A stretch of 64,000 bases of DNA, taken from Clostridium ragsdalei P11. Lineage in GTDB: Bacteria; Bacillota; Clostridia; Clostridiales; Clostridiaceae. The stretch covers positions 46,935 to 110,934 of the forward strand of contig NZ_LROS01000004.1 of NCBI RefSeq assembly GCF_001675165.1. The letters run 5' to 3'. Shown here piece by piece: positions 1-7,525 of this stretch (its first letter is position 1; each line of letters starts with the position of its first letter). Under the pieces are notes generated by a model, which made no database searches, was not told the DNA's origin, and worked only from the letters and a program-made list of their open reading frames with translations. The translations under genes and the position numbers were made by a program.

Positions 1-527
1 ATAATAACTGATATAACAGCAGCTAAAACTAAAAAGGAAATAACATAGTATTTTGTATTGTAAATCATACTTTCATTTATTGTAAATTTATTTGAATAAT
101 AAGGAAACTTAACTTCCTGTTTTGGTAAAGCTAAATATCCTAAAAAGCTGCTTAAAATAAAATTCGTAATTAAAAGTAAAAATACTGTACTCAACGTAAC
201 TAGATACTTTACTTTGAAAATTTCACTAAAAGAAAAACTTCTTAGCATTACCATTCTCATTTGCCCTTCTCTATACTCACTGGTTACAGCCATGATAATA
301 AGAAGGATTACTATAACATCAAAAACCAATATGCTTTCGTTTCTTAAGATTACGCTTGGAAAATTTAAGCAAGAAACATATTTAGGGCTATTTAGAGTAA
401 TTAAAGCATCTATTTTAATATAGTGTTTTATAGCAATTATAATTGCCAGTGGTATTAGCATAAATGAAATCCAAGTAGATTTCCTATTCCACAATCTTTG
501 CCATTCACTAATAAATAATTGTTTCAT
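1..527 (-). CDS. ABC-2 type transporter permease, C-terminus cut by window edge
   Basis: The reading frame opens at ATG 527 and stays open to base 1, giving about 175 residues without a stop. It starts MKQLFISEWQRLWNRKSTW, followed by a hydrophobic segment at about 19-33 and further ones near 70-85 and 108-130. The central TSEYREGQMRMVMLRS stretch is typical of ABC-2 (BcrB-like) exporter permeases. A GGAGG site overlaps the stop of the ATPase gene at 543, so the two genes are probably translationally coupled and form one exporter. The substrate cannot be told from the sequence; peptide antibiotics are the usual cargo of this type. The rest of the gene lies outside the window. Confidence 0.85.
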   Translation of the reverse strand, partial: MKQLFISEWQRLWNRKSTWISFMLIPLAIIIAIKHYIKIDALITLNSPKYVSCLNFPSVILRNESILVFDVIVILLIIMAVTSEYREGQMRMVMLRSFSFSEIFKVKYLVTLSTVFLLLITNFILSSFLGYLALPKQEVKFPYYSNKFTINESMIYNTKYYVISFLVLAAVISVI

Positions 528-542
528 AATCACATCTTCCTC

Positions 543-1280
543 CTAACATCCACTTACTAATTTTATAAAGGCATCCTCTAATCTGCCGCTTTTGCCCATG
601 GATTCTAGTTCATATTTACTTCCCTGCCATACAAGTTTTCCTTTGTTTATTACTACAAATCTATTGCAAAGCTGTTGAAGTTCATCTAACAAATGGCTCG
701 ATATAAAGAAGGTTATTTTCTTTTCTTTTTGGAGCTTAAATATAAGTTCTCTTAAATCTCTCATGCCCATTGGATCAAGTCCATTTGCAGGTTCATCTAA
801 AATAATTACTTCTGGATTGTTTAAAAGTGCTTGTGCAATACCAAGTCTCTGCTTCATTCCTAAGGAATAAGTTTTAACTTTATCTGAGCCTCTATCTTGA
901 AGATCTACTATCTTTAAAACCTCCTCCACTTTTTCTTTTTGTTCAGACTTTGACATAGCTGGATTTAACATAGCTAAGTTCTGAAGATTTTTTCTTCCTG
1001 ACATATATGGAAAGAATATAGGCTCTTCAACTATTGCTCCAAGTTTTAATAATGCAGTTTTTCTTTCTTTGACTACATTAGCTCCATCTATAGTTACTTC
1101 TCCTTCCGTAGGTGAAATTAGATTTGTTATTACTCTAATCATAGTAGTTTTTCCTGCACCATTAGGTCCAATAAAACCACAGATATCACCTTCATAAACA
1201 TCGAAGGAAATATTCTCCAATATGGTTTTTTCCCCTATTTTTTTGCTCACATTTTTAACTGCAATTTTTTCACTTGACAT
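543..1280 (-). CDS. ABC transporter ATP-binding protein (BcrA-like exporter ATPase)
   Basis: A 245-residue nucleotide-binding subunit that should power the membrane permease encoded just downstream. Walker A GPNGAGKT is at residues 38-45, the signature YSLGMKQRL at about 138-146, and Walker B EVIILDEP at about 157-164, followed by an SSHLLDEL H-loop region. Length and order match drug or bacitracin-type exporters of the ABC-2 class. The start has a GGAGG-type site a few bases upstream. The gene lies after an OmpR-family regulator, and a tandem-repeat operator sits in the gap upstream, suggesting response-regulator control. Confidence 0.92.
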   Translation of the reverse strand: MSSEKIAVKNVSKKIGEKTILENISFDVYEGDICGFIGPNGAGKTTMIRVITNLISPTEGEVTIDGANVVKERKTALLKLGAIVEEPIFFPYMSGRKNLQNLAMLNPAMSKSEQKEKVEEVLKIVDLQDRGSDKVKTYSLGMKQRLGIAQALLNNPEVIILDEPANGLDPMGMRDLRELIFKLQKEKKITFFISSHLLDELQQLCNRFVVINKGKLVWQGSKYELESMGKSGRLEDAFIKLVSGC

Positions 1281-1324
1281 AAATTAATGCCTCCTAATTA
1301 CTAATACTTTTTAAACACAAGGTA

Positions 1325-1362
1325 ATTATAAGAGGCAATTTTAAAGTTTTCTTAAAGTTTTA
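1325..1362 (-). promoter_or_regulatory. Candidate activated promoter with 11-bp tandem operator for the ABC exporter
   Basis: Read on the minus strand, a perfect TATAAT -10 box lies at 1330-1325. No good -35 box is found at the expected place (1348-1353 reads AAGAAA). Instead two exact direct repeats, TTAAAG-N5-TTAAAG on the plus strand (1341-1346 and 1352-1357), cover that position with an 11-bp period. Tandem repeats one helical turn apart over a poor -35 are the usual layout for activation by OmpR/PhoB-type regulators, and such a regulator is encoded immediately upstream. Confidence 0.55.
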
Positions 1363-1396
1363 AATTATAATTATAAACTTTTTATATTTATTGCAT

Positions 1397-1430
1397 AAAA
1401 ATAGACTAAACCAGATTTTGGGCTTAGTCT
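1397..1430 (-). terminator. Intrinsic terminator after the response regulator
   Basis: On the minus strand a 10-bp stem (AGACTAAGCC pairing with GGTTTAGTCT, one G-T pair) closes an 8-nt loop and is followed by ATTTTTATG. It begins inside the stop region of the response regulator gene, so readthrough into the ABC genes may be limited. Confidence 0.7.
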
Positions 1431-2113
1431 TATTTTTCCCACTTATACCCTACTCCCCAGACAGTAGAAATATATTCTTCTTCAGGATCAAAGTTTTGAA
1501 TCTTATGTCTTATCTTTTTAACATGCTCCGCTACCGATGCTGAATCTCCTTCAGCATCATAACCCCATACTTTCTCATATATCTGTTCCTTTGAAAAAAC
1601 TTGTCCACAATTTACCGACAAAAATTCAATTATATCAAATTCCTTTTTAGTTAAAATTATTAACTGGCCATTACAGTAAACTTCTCTATTTCTTAAGTTT
1701 ATACTTACATTTTTAAAGTATAAATTGGCCTTTTCAGTATTATTTGCGTTTCTTTTTTCCCTTCTCAAATGAGCATGTATTCTTGCTTTTAATTGTCTTA
1801 AACTAAATGGCTTTTGAATATAATCGTCTCCACCAGAAGCAAGCCCCTTAACTATGTCTCTTTCTTCTCCTTTAGCAGTTAAAAAAATAATTGGACAGCT
1901 TACTATATCTCTTATATCATTACATACCTCATATCCATTTTTACCTGGCATCATAATATCAAGTAATATTAAATCTGGATAAAGCTTTATTTTTTCCAGG
2001 GCTTCTTCACCACTAGAGGCAGTAAAAACTTCATAATCATCTTCCTCCAATGAATCTTTTAAAAAAGATATTATATCTTCTTCATCATCTACTACTAATA
2101 TTTTTTCTCTCAA
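1430..2113 (-). CDS. OmpR-family response regulator without an adjacent kinase
   Basis: A 227-residue DNA-binding response regulator. It has an N-terminal receiver with acidic pocket DDEED (9-13), phosphoacceptor D52 in LLDIMMPG and a conserved K in IQKPFS, then a C-terminal winged helix ending in YISTVWGVGYKWEK. The start is TTG at 2113, with GGAGTG about 8 nt upstream; no ATG gives a full receiver. Its 5' end overlaps the end of the upstream CDP-alcohol transferase gene by 29 bp. No histidine kinase lies next to it inside the window; one could lie beyond base 1. The probable target is the ABC exporter downstream. Confidence 0.92.
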   Translation of the reverse strand: MREKILVVDDEEDIISFLKDSLEEDDYEVFTASSGEEALEKIKLYPDLILLDIMMPGKNGYEVCNDIRDIVSCPIIFLTAKGEERDIVKGLASGGDDYIQKPFSLRQLKARIHAHLRREKRNANNTEKANLYFKNVSINLRNREVYCNGQLIILTKKEFDIIEFLSVNCGQVFSKEQIYEKVWGYDAEGDSASVAEHVKKIRHKIQNFDPEEEYISTVWGVGYKWEK

Positions 2114-2648
2114 TTTTTATCACTCCAATAATACTTTTCCTATTTATTTGTAATTCACTTGAAAACAAATTAATCAATAATTCCTCACTAGCAGAAATGC
2201 TTGCAATAGTACAAACTATATACATAATCATATTTGATTGCACAAAGGCAAGTGATATTATAAATGCAAACAGTATAAATCCTGTAAACTTGTTTCCATA
2301 AGTATGAAGCATTTCAAAAGTTTTATACTTTATAAATATCACTATCATTGATATTATTTTAATTATTGCTATAATGAAAACCCAGATGATAATTCTAATT
2401 GTCAGTTTAATAACTGGATACAGTACAATTATTAATACCAATATCATTATAAAATCTCCAATAGAATCAAGGTTATCACCTAGTTTGCTTGTGGTATGTG
2501 TTTTTCTTGCTGCATATCCATCAAGAACATCAGTAATTTGACAAGCAACAAAAATTATAAAAAATGGTCCACTCAAAGGTCTTACAAATAACATCATAAT
2601 TGCAAGAAATATTCTTAAAAGTGATATATAATTTGCTATTAATCTCAA
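2085..2648 (-). CDS. CDP-alcohol phosphatidyltransferase family membrane protein
   Basis: An integral membrane enzyme of the family that transfers a phosphatidyl group from CDP-diacylglycerol to an alcohol. The full signature DG-x2-AR-x8-G-x3-D-x3-D is present (DGYAARKTH through SIGD), so the metal-binding acidic residues are intact. Several hydrophobic segments surround it. A longer reading frame begins at 2738, but a GAGGTG site sits directly before TTG 2648, giving about 187 residues beginning xRLIANYISLLRIF. The alcohol acceptor (glycerol phosphate, inositol or other) cannot be decided. The gene follows a MarR-family regulator and another membrane protein on the same strand and probably shares their transcript. 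Confidence 0.82.
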   Translation of the reverse strand: MRLIANYISLLRIFLAIMMLFVRPLSGPFFIIFVACQITDVLDGYAARKTHTTSKLGDNLDSIGDFIMILVLIIVLYPVIKLTIRIIIWVFIIAIIKIISMIVIFIKYKTFEMLHTYGNKFTGFILFAFIISLAFVQSNMIMYIVCTIASISASEELLINLFSSELQINRKSIIGVIKIERKNISSR

Positions 2649-2730
2649 CAACATCACCTCATAAATTATTAATTTATCTATAATCATTTTAACAACTTTA
2701 CTATTTTTTAGTGTAACAGTCTTTTTTTCA

Positions 2731-3210
2731 TTACACAAGAATGATAAACATAGGAATAAGTAATTCTAGTACAATTGAAAGATTAGTGATGGTAACAAAT
2801 ACTTCTGTAGAATTTTTATTTTTTCGAATCATATGCTGCATAAATGCCAAAAAATAGAACAAAATTCCTAAAGATGCTGCTGTATATCTAAAATTAGAAA
2901 CCAAAAGTGATGTTATTCCAATAAGTCCAAAGCAGATATTTGCAAATCCAAGTTCCCTTACAATAGGAAATACCTTTTCATCCGTGATATTAAATATACC
3001 TTTCGCCGTAAATGCTGGATTTAAAGACTGCTTTAAGCCCGCTGTAAAAAGTCTAAGTCCTACTCCAAAGAAAATACACCATTTAAGTACTACCTGTACA
3101 ATCATTGTATTCTTAAAAATAAATACATCTATAATAATACTAATTAACGGTAAAACATAAAAAAATAAAATTACAACTATTTTAAAAAATCCAAATTTTC
3201 TTTTCATCAT
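2731..3210 (-). CDS. Small four-helix membrane protein, possibly DUF6790-like
   Basis: A 159-residue protein with about four hydrophobic segments (roughly 8-30, 38-55, 88-108, 112-128 and a C-terminal one). The conserved-looking stretches GLRLFTAGLKQSLNPAF and REL-GFANICFGLIGI recall the DUF6790 group of unknown function, recognised only from memory. ATG-ATG start with GAGGTGG upstream. A perfect 21-bp palindrome lies between the upstream MarR gene and this start, so the gene is probably directly controlled by that MarR protein. Function unknown. Confidence 0.7.
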   Translation of the reverse strand: MMKRKFGFFKIVVILFFYVLPLISIIIDVFIFKNTMIVQVVLKWCIFFGVGLRLFTAGLKQSLNPAFTAKGIFNITDEKVFPIVRELGFANICFGLIGITSLLVSNFRYTAASLGILFYFLAFMQHMIRKNKNSTEVFVTITNLSIVLELLIPMFIILV

Positions 3211-3226
3211 TTTCCACCTCTTTATA

Positions 3227-3247
3227 TATGTTTAGTATCTAAACATA
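3227..3247. promoter_or_regulatory. 21-bp perfect palindrome, candidate MarR operator
   Basis: TATGTTTAG-TAT-CTAAACATA is a perfect inverted repeat, 9-bp arms around 3 bp, between the MarR stop (3262) and the next start (3210). The core GTTTAG..CTAAAC recurs over the MarR promoter at 3718-3732, which supports a shared regulator-binding site. Confidence 0.65.
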
Positions 3248-3261
3248 ATGAATAAAAAAAT

Positions 3262-3705
3262 TTATTGTTTTAGATAATTTTCAAGTTGAGCTAAGAGATT
3301 TATTAAAGCATGCTGAGCCTCCTTAGAATATTTTTTTAGAATATTGTCAAAATCTTCATACATTTTTTTATGATATGTATTGTGTGCTTCAAAAACTACT
3401 TTACCTTTTTCAGTAAGAGTTAAAACGACCTCATTATCAGTAAGCGGAGAAGGATTTTTAAATACCATTTGCTTTTTCAAAAGCTTATCTAGACATTGAG
3501 ATACTGCCCCTTTAGTTATTCCAAGCAATTTTGATAACTTTGTGACATTTATGTTTTCATAGTTTCCAATTGCCTCTATCATATGAAGCTCACTTCTATA
3601 AAGAGTAGTTTCTTTATCAAACTCAATTGGCTGCCTGCGAAGATCCTGATATTCATTAAAAACCCTCTCAAACTGTTCTATAATTTTTGTAATTTCTTTA
3701 TTCAT
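3262..3705 (-). CDS. MarR-family transcriptional regulator
   Basis: A 147-residue winged-helix regulator. Helices and recognition region VTKLSKLLGITKGAVSQCLDKLLKKQMV at about 54-81 are followed by the wing FKNPSPLTDNEVVLTLTEKGK and a C-terminal dimerisation helix. ATG start with CAGGAGGAC upstream. Its promoter (TTGACA, 17-bp spacer, TATTCT) carries a GTTTA..TAAAC dyad right after the -10, and a better palindrome lies downstream before the next gene, so it likely represses itself and the membrane-protein genes that follow. The ligand is unknown. Confidence 0.9.
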   Translation of the reverse strand: MNKEITKIIEQFERVFNEYQDLRRQPIEFDKETTLYRSELHMIEAIGNYENINVTKLSKLLGITKGAVSQCLDKLLKKQMVFKNPSPLTDNEVVLTLTEKGKVVFEAHNTYHKKMYEDFDNILKKYSKEAQHALINLLAQLENYLKQ

Positions 3706-3717
3706 AAGTGTCCTCCT

Positions 3718-3763
3718 GTTTATCTACTAAACAGAGAATACTACTTAATACCATATTTGTCAA
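3718..3763 (-). promoter_or_regulatory. Promoter of the MarR operon with overlapping operator
   Basis: On the minus strand, -35 TTGACA at 3763-3758, 17-bp spacer, -10 TATTCT at 3740-3735. Immediately downstream, 3732-3718 reads GTTTAGTAGATAAAC, matching 13 of 15 positions of the palindrome core GTTTAGTATCTAAAC found at 3230-3244. Its place over the start of transcription suggests autorepression. Confidence 0.7.
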
Positions 3764-3787
3764 TACTGTTTTTATTATAACTAAGTT

Positions 3788-4270
3788 ATCTAGCATTTCC
3801 AACTTTTTTATTATATTTCTTCCAAATTCCTCAGCTTTGCTTAAATCTTTGTTATCAGGTCGTCCTTTTGCTATAGGTATTTATTCTGTAGAAAATGAGT
3901 GTTCCCCTATAAATGAACCTACTGCAACCACCTTAAATTCAGAATCTTTAGCTATGGAATAAAGTTCATTTAAAGCTACCCCATTATCCATATTTCCATA
4001 AAGAGTTATAAGTACAACTGGCTTGTTATTGCCTTTTAAACTTCTTAAAAAAGGCTCTACTATTTTAGGAATATGTGTTGCATAAACAGGTACTCCAATT
4101 AGAATTATATCTTCGCTAATTATATAACTATTTAAATTTCTAATTTTAGGTGATGTTATATCAATTAACCTATTATTATCTATACCCATACCTGCCACAA
4201 TAAAATTAATAACTTTTTTAGTTGTTCCCGTAGGTGAAAAATATATCATTGCTGCTGAATTAATTATCAT
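3788..4270 (-). pseudogene. Flavodoxin-fold protein (EFR1-type N-terminus) broken by an in-frame TAA
   Basis: The frame from 4270 encodes an FMN-binding flavodoxin start (YFSPTGTTKKV, the phosphate loop) and runs to VGSFIGEHSFSTE, then meets TAA at 3883-3881. Translation of the same frame past the stop gives IPIAKGRPDNKDLSKAEEFG and then about 11 more fitting residues, which is the normal continuation of this family. The stop is therefore a point nonsense change (one base from GAA) and not the true end. In intact relatives a ferredoxin part with two 4Fe-4S clusters usually follows; here the similarity ends near 3788 at the MarR promoter, so that part has been lost. A functional 129-residue product is unlikely but not excluded. 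Confidence 0.75.
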
Positions 4271-4304
4271 AAAATTATCCTTCCTTGTATAATCATACTT
4301 GGCA

Positions 4305-4709
4305 TTACTTTGATGATGAACGAAATACTACTAAAAACCAAATAACATTTACAATTAACGATGCAATACAAATAACTCCCATTAGTGTATATAATGAATT
4401 TTTAGCAAATAAATTAGACATAAAGACAACTGCAATTAGCGAAAAGTCTGATAATATTCCAATTACCAAAACAAATGCCAATACAAATCTCACTGCTCTT
4501 ATTCCTAATATATAAATGATTAAAGGTATTATATACAATAATAAAACAATACCCACAGATAACCACATGCCAAAAGAGTTAAATTTATTTGCATTAGGTC
4601 CAGAATTAGCAAGCGGCAAAAGAGAACTTATAACTATTAGTGAGCAAAAAAGTACTGCAGAAACTAATGTTATGGAAATAACTTTACATTCATTTTTTTG
4701 TTCTATCAT
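4305..4709 (-). CDS. Unrecognised four-helix membrane protein
   Basis: A 134-residue protein with four clear hydrophobic segments (about 9-33, 47-70, 74-97 and 105-128) and short charged ends. The extracytoplasmic loop contains SGPNANKFNSFGMWLS. I do not recognise the family with confidence; DUF5391-like proteins have a similar size and layout. It stands alone between the broken flavodoxin and the divergent two-component genes. Confidence 0.6.
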   Translation of the reverse strand: MIEQKNECKVISITLVSAVLFCSLIVISSLLPLANSGPNANKFNSFGMWLSVGIVLLLYIIPLIIYILGIRAVRFVLAFVLVIGILSDFSLIAVVFMSNLFAKNSLYTLMGVICIASLIVNVIWFLVVFRSSSK

Positions 4710-4822
4710 TATTTAGACATCCTTTTCTGATTTTTGTTCATTCCAATTAAAAATGAATTATTAATTATATTATATTATGATAAAATGGAAATACACAACA
4801 TTACTTTCAAGAGGTGTATTAA

Positions 4823-5512
4823 ATGTATAACATAATGATAATTGAAGATGATAAAAAATTAAATAGCCTTATAAGAAATCATCTTAAAAAGTATGGATAT
4901 CAAACTTGCTGTGTAAATGATTTTTGTGATATAAAAACTGAATTTATTAAAAATAACCCCCATCTTGTTCTTATGGATATCAACTTGCCTCTATATGATG
5001 GTTTTTACTGGTGCAGAGATATAAGAACAGTGTCAAATGTACCTATAATATTTCTTTCAGCTAGAAATTCTGATATGGATCAAGTTATGGCCATTGAAAA
5101 TGGAGGGGATGATTATATAACCAAGCCTTTTTCCTATGATGTACTCATTGCAAAGATAAAAGGAGTTATAAGAAGAGTTTATGGCAGTTATTCCGAAAAC
5201 AGCAGCAGTGAAATATTTGAATCAAATGGACTTTTTTTACATATAAATCAAAACGTAGTAGAATACCAAAGTAAAAAAATAGAATTTAGCAAAAAAGAAT
5301 TTCAACTTTTATACTCTCTAATTAAAAATGCAAATAAAATTGTCTCAAGAGAAACGTTACTGGAAGTTTTATGGAATGATATTGACTTTGTTGATGACAA
5401 TACATTATCCGTTAATATGACCCGAGTGAGGAAAAGACTTGAAGAACTTGGAATTACTAAAGTTATTGAAACCAAGCGTGGGCAAGGTTATAAAATAGTA
5501 CCTAATTGGTAA
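4823..5512 (+). CDS. BceR-type OmpR-family response regulator
   Basis: A 229-residue response regulator: receiver with EDD at 8-10, phosphoacceptor D52 in LMDINLPLYDG and K in ITKPFS, then a winged helix ending KVIETKRGQGYKIVPNW. ATG start with AAGAGGTG about 9 nt upstream. It is followed after 19 bp by an intramembrane-sensing kinase and then by BceA/BceB-type transporter genes, the classic layout for peptide-antibiotic sensing modules in Firmicutes. The expected target is the promoter of the transporter pair downstream. Confidence 0.93.
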   Translation: MYNIMIIEDDKKLNSLIRNHLKKYGYQTCCVNDFCDIKTEFIKNNPHLVLMDINLPLYDGFYWCRDIRTVSNVPIIFLSARNSDMDQVMAIENGGDDYITKPFSYDVLIAKIKGVIRRVYGSYSENSSSEIFESNGLFLHINQNVVEYQSKKIEFSKKEFQLLYSLIKNANKIVSRETLLEVLWNDIDFVDDNTLSVNMTRVRKRLEELGITKVIETKRGQGYKIVPNW

Positions 5513-5531
5513 AACAAAGCAGGTGAAATAA

Positions 5532-6584
5532 ATGAATTTTAAAGATTTTCTTAAGGATAAGATACCTTTTGTAGTGGTTTATTTTTTAGCTACTTCTGCA
5601 GTTATACTTGTAATGTATCTTACTTTAATCATAAACAAAATTGAACTTATGAATAATAACATACTTTATGCCTTCTTAATTTCAATAATCTTTTTCATAC
5701 TATTTTTGATATACGATTATTGTAAAAATAGATATTTTTATAATCAGCTAAATACAATGTTAAATTCAGGAAAAGATTTGGATGACATACTTAACATAGG
5801 AAGTTGTAAAACTTGCGAACAGGAAATGTTTAAAAAACTTCTGCTTAAAACCCATAAAATCTGCAGTAACAAAACTATAAAATTTGAAGAAACACATAAA
5901 GAATACATAAATTTCATAAATAAATGGGTACATCAAATGAAAACTCCTGTGTCCGTTATCAATCTTATACTTCAAGATGAAATGAATGAAGAAAATAGAG
6001 CTGTATTTGACAGTATATTAGAAGAAAATGAAAAGTTATCTCATGGCCTTGACATGATGCTTTACAATGCAAGAGTTAATGAATTTAATTTCGATTTTAA
6101 TGTAGAAAGTTTAAATATAGTATCTATTGTTAGAAAAGTTATTAATGACAATAAAAAATCTCTCATAAGAAATCACATATTTCCTAAGCTTACAGATAAT
6201 ACAGCTATAACAGTAGAAACGGATAAAAAATGGATTTACTTTGTTATAAATCAAATAGTCGTAAATGCCATAAAGTATTCAAAACTCAAAATTCAGGCCA
6301 GTAAGTATATTAGCTTTAAAATTACAGATGAAAATTCTAAAGTCATACTTTCCATAAGTGATAAAGGTATAGGCATACCTAAAGAAGATTTAAATAGAGT
6401 ATTCAATGCTTTCTTTACAGGTAAAAATGGAAGAAAAAGTGATGAATCTACAGGCATGGGAATGTATCTTACAAAGAAAATATGTGATAAACTTGGTCAT
6501 GAAATTCTTGTAGAATCGGAAGAAGGTAAAGGTTCCACCTTTTCTATTGTATTTTTCAAGGGTAAAAACTTGTTTAAATTTTAA
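5532..6584 (+). CDS. BceS-type intramembrane-sensing histidine kinase
   Basis: A 350-residue sensor kinase. Two transmembrane helices (about 11-32 and 43-61) are joined by a very short outer loop, so there is no extracellular sensing domain; such kinases sense through the partner transporter. The phosphoacceptor is H134 in KWVHQMKTPVS. The N box (INQIVVNAIKYS), G1 box (ISDKGIGIPKED) and G2 box (STGMGMYLTKKI) are all present. It probably phosphorylates the regulator encoded 19 bp upstream and takes its cue from the BceAB-like transporter. Confidence 0.93.
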   Translation: MNFKDFLKDKIPFVVVYFLATSAVILVMYLTLIINKIELMNNNILYAFLISIIFFILFLIYDYCKNRYFYNQLNTMLNSGKDLDDILNIGSCKTCEQEMFKKLLLKTHKICSNKTIKFEETHKEYINFINKWVHQMKTPVSVINLILQDEMNEENRAVFDSILEENEKLSHGLDMMLYNARVNEFNFDFNVESLNIVSIVRKVINDNKKSLIRNHIFPKLTDNTAITVETDKKWIYFVINQIVVNAIKYSKLKIQASKYISFKITDENSKVILSISDKGIGIPKEDLNRVFNAFFTGKNGRKSDESTGMGMYLTKKICDKLGHEILVESEEGKGSTFSIVFFKGKNLFKF

Positions 6585-6619
6585 TCTTTCAATATTGTAA
6601 GATTAAAATTGTATTTGAA

Positions 6620-6654
6620 AGAGAAATCGATACATTGATTTCTCTAATTTTTTT
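6620..6654 (+). terminator. Intrinsic terminator after the BceRS-type genes
   Basis: AGAGAAATC pairs perfectly with GATTTCTCT around an 8-nt loop, followed by AA and seven T residues. It separates the regulator/kinase transcript from the transporter genes. Confidence 0.85.
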
Positions 6655-6670
6655 ATAATATATACATAAA

Positions 6671-6720
6671 GTTCATGAGTTCTAACATTTCTCATTTAAA
6701 ATGATGGAAATGTTATGAAC
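6671..6720. promoter_or_regulatory. Two-part inverted repeat upstream of the BceAB-type genes
   Basis: GTTCAT (6671-6676) and AACATTT (6684-6690) are mirrored by AAATGTT (6708-6714) and ATGAAC (6715-6720), leaving a 7-nt bulge on the left arm. It ends 37 bp before the transporter ATPase start. It may be the response-regulator site or a leader hairpin; the sequence alone does not decide. Confidence 0.4.
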
Positions 6721-6757
6721 AGCAGCCATGAAACTAACAAGTGAAAGGAATGATAAC

Positions 6758-7525
6758 ATGTCAGTATTAAAAGCTGAAAATATAAGTAAAATTTATGGTG
6801 ACAAAAGAGGAAGTTTACAGGTAAAAGCCCTTGATAAATTTAATATTAGCATAGATGAAGACGAATTTGTAGGAGTTATGGGCCCTTCTGGAAGCGGAAA
6901 AAGTACCCTTTTAAATATTCTTGCAACAATAGATACTCCAACCTCAGGAGAGCTTTTCATAAATGGAGTTAATCCAGAAAAACTTGACGAAAAGAAAGCT
7001 GCTCTATTTAGGAGAAAGGAGCTTGGATTTATATTTCAAGACTTTAATTTACTAGATTCCCTATCAATAAAGGAAAATATAATACTTCCACTAGTACTCA
7101 ATAAAACAAACACTCATGAAATAGAAAAAAAAGTAGATGATATTACTTCACTTTTAAATATAAAAAAGATTTTAGGTAAAAGACCTTATGAAACTTCAGG
7201 TGGCCAGCAGCAAAGAGCCGCTTGTGCAAGAGCACTAATTCACAATCCATCTATAATACTTGCAGATGAACCCACTGGAAATCTTGATTCTAAAGCTTCT
7301 CAGGATGTTATGGAATCTTTGACTAATTTAAATAATGAAAGAAAAGCAACTATAATGATGGTTACTCATGATCCTTTTGCAGCCAGCTTTTGTAAAAGAA
7401 TAATAATGATTAAGGATGGAAGATTCTTTTTAGAAATTGTAAAAGGAGGTAATCGTCAAGCTTTCTTCAAAGAAATCATGGATTCACTTACTTTAATAGG
7501 AGGTCGCTACAATGACATTGCATAA
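6758..7525 (+). CDS. BceA-type ABC transporter ATPase (peptide antibiotic module)
   Basis: A 255-residue ATPase. Walker A GPSGSGKS is at residues 42-49, the signature ETSGGQQQR lies in the middle, Walker B is IILADEP with TGNLDS after it, and MVTHD is the H-loop. The C-terminus (FLEIVKGGNRQAFFKEIMD) is the extension characteristic of BceA-like subunits. A frame start exists at 6728, but AAAGGA lies at proper distance only from ATG 6758. Its end overlaps the permease start by 14 bp. With the permease it should bind and release membrane-active peptides and signal to the kinase upstream. Confidence 0.93.
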   Translation: MSVLKAENISKIYGDKRGSLQVKALDKFNISIDEDEFVGVMGPSGSGKSTLLNILATIDTPTSGELFINGVNPEKLDEKKAALFRRKELGFIFQDFNLLDSLSIKENIILPLVLNKTNTHEIEKKVDDITSLLNIKKILGKRPYETSGGQQQRAACARALIHNPSIILADEPTGNLDSKASQDVMESLTNLNNERKATIMMVTHDPFAASFCKRIIMIKDGRFFLEIVKGGNRQAFFKEIMDSLTLIGGRYNDIA

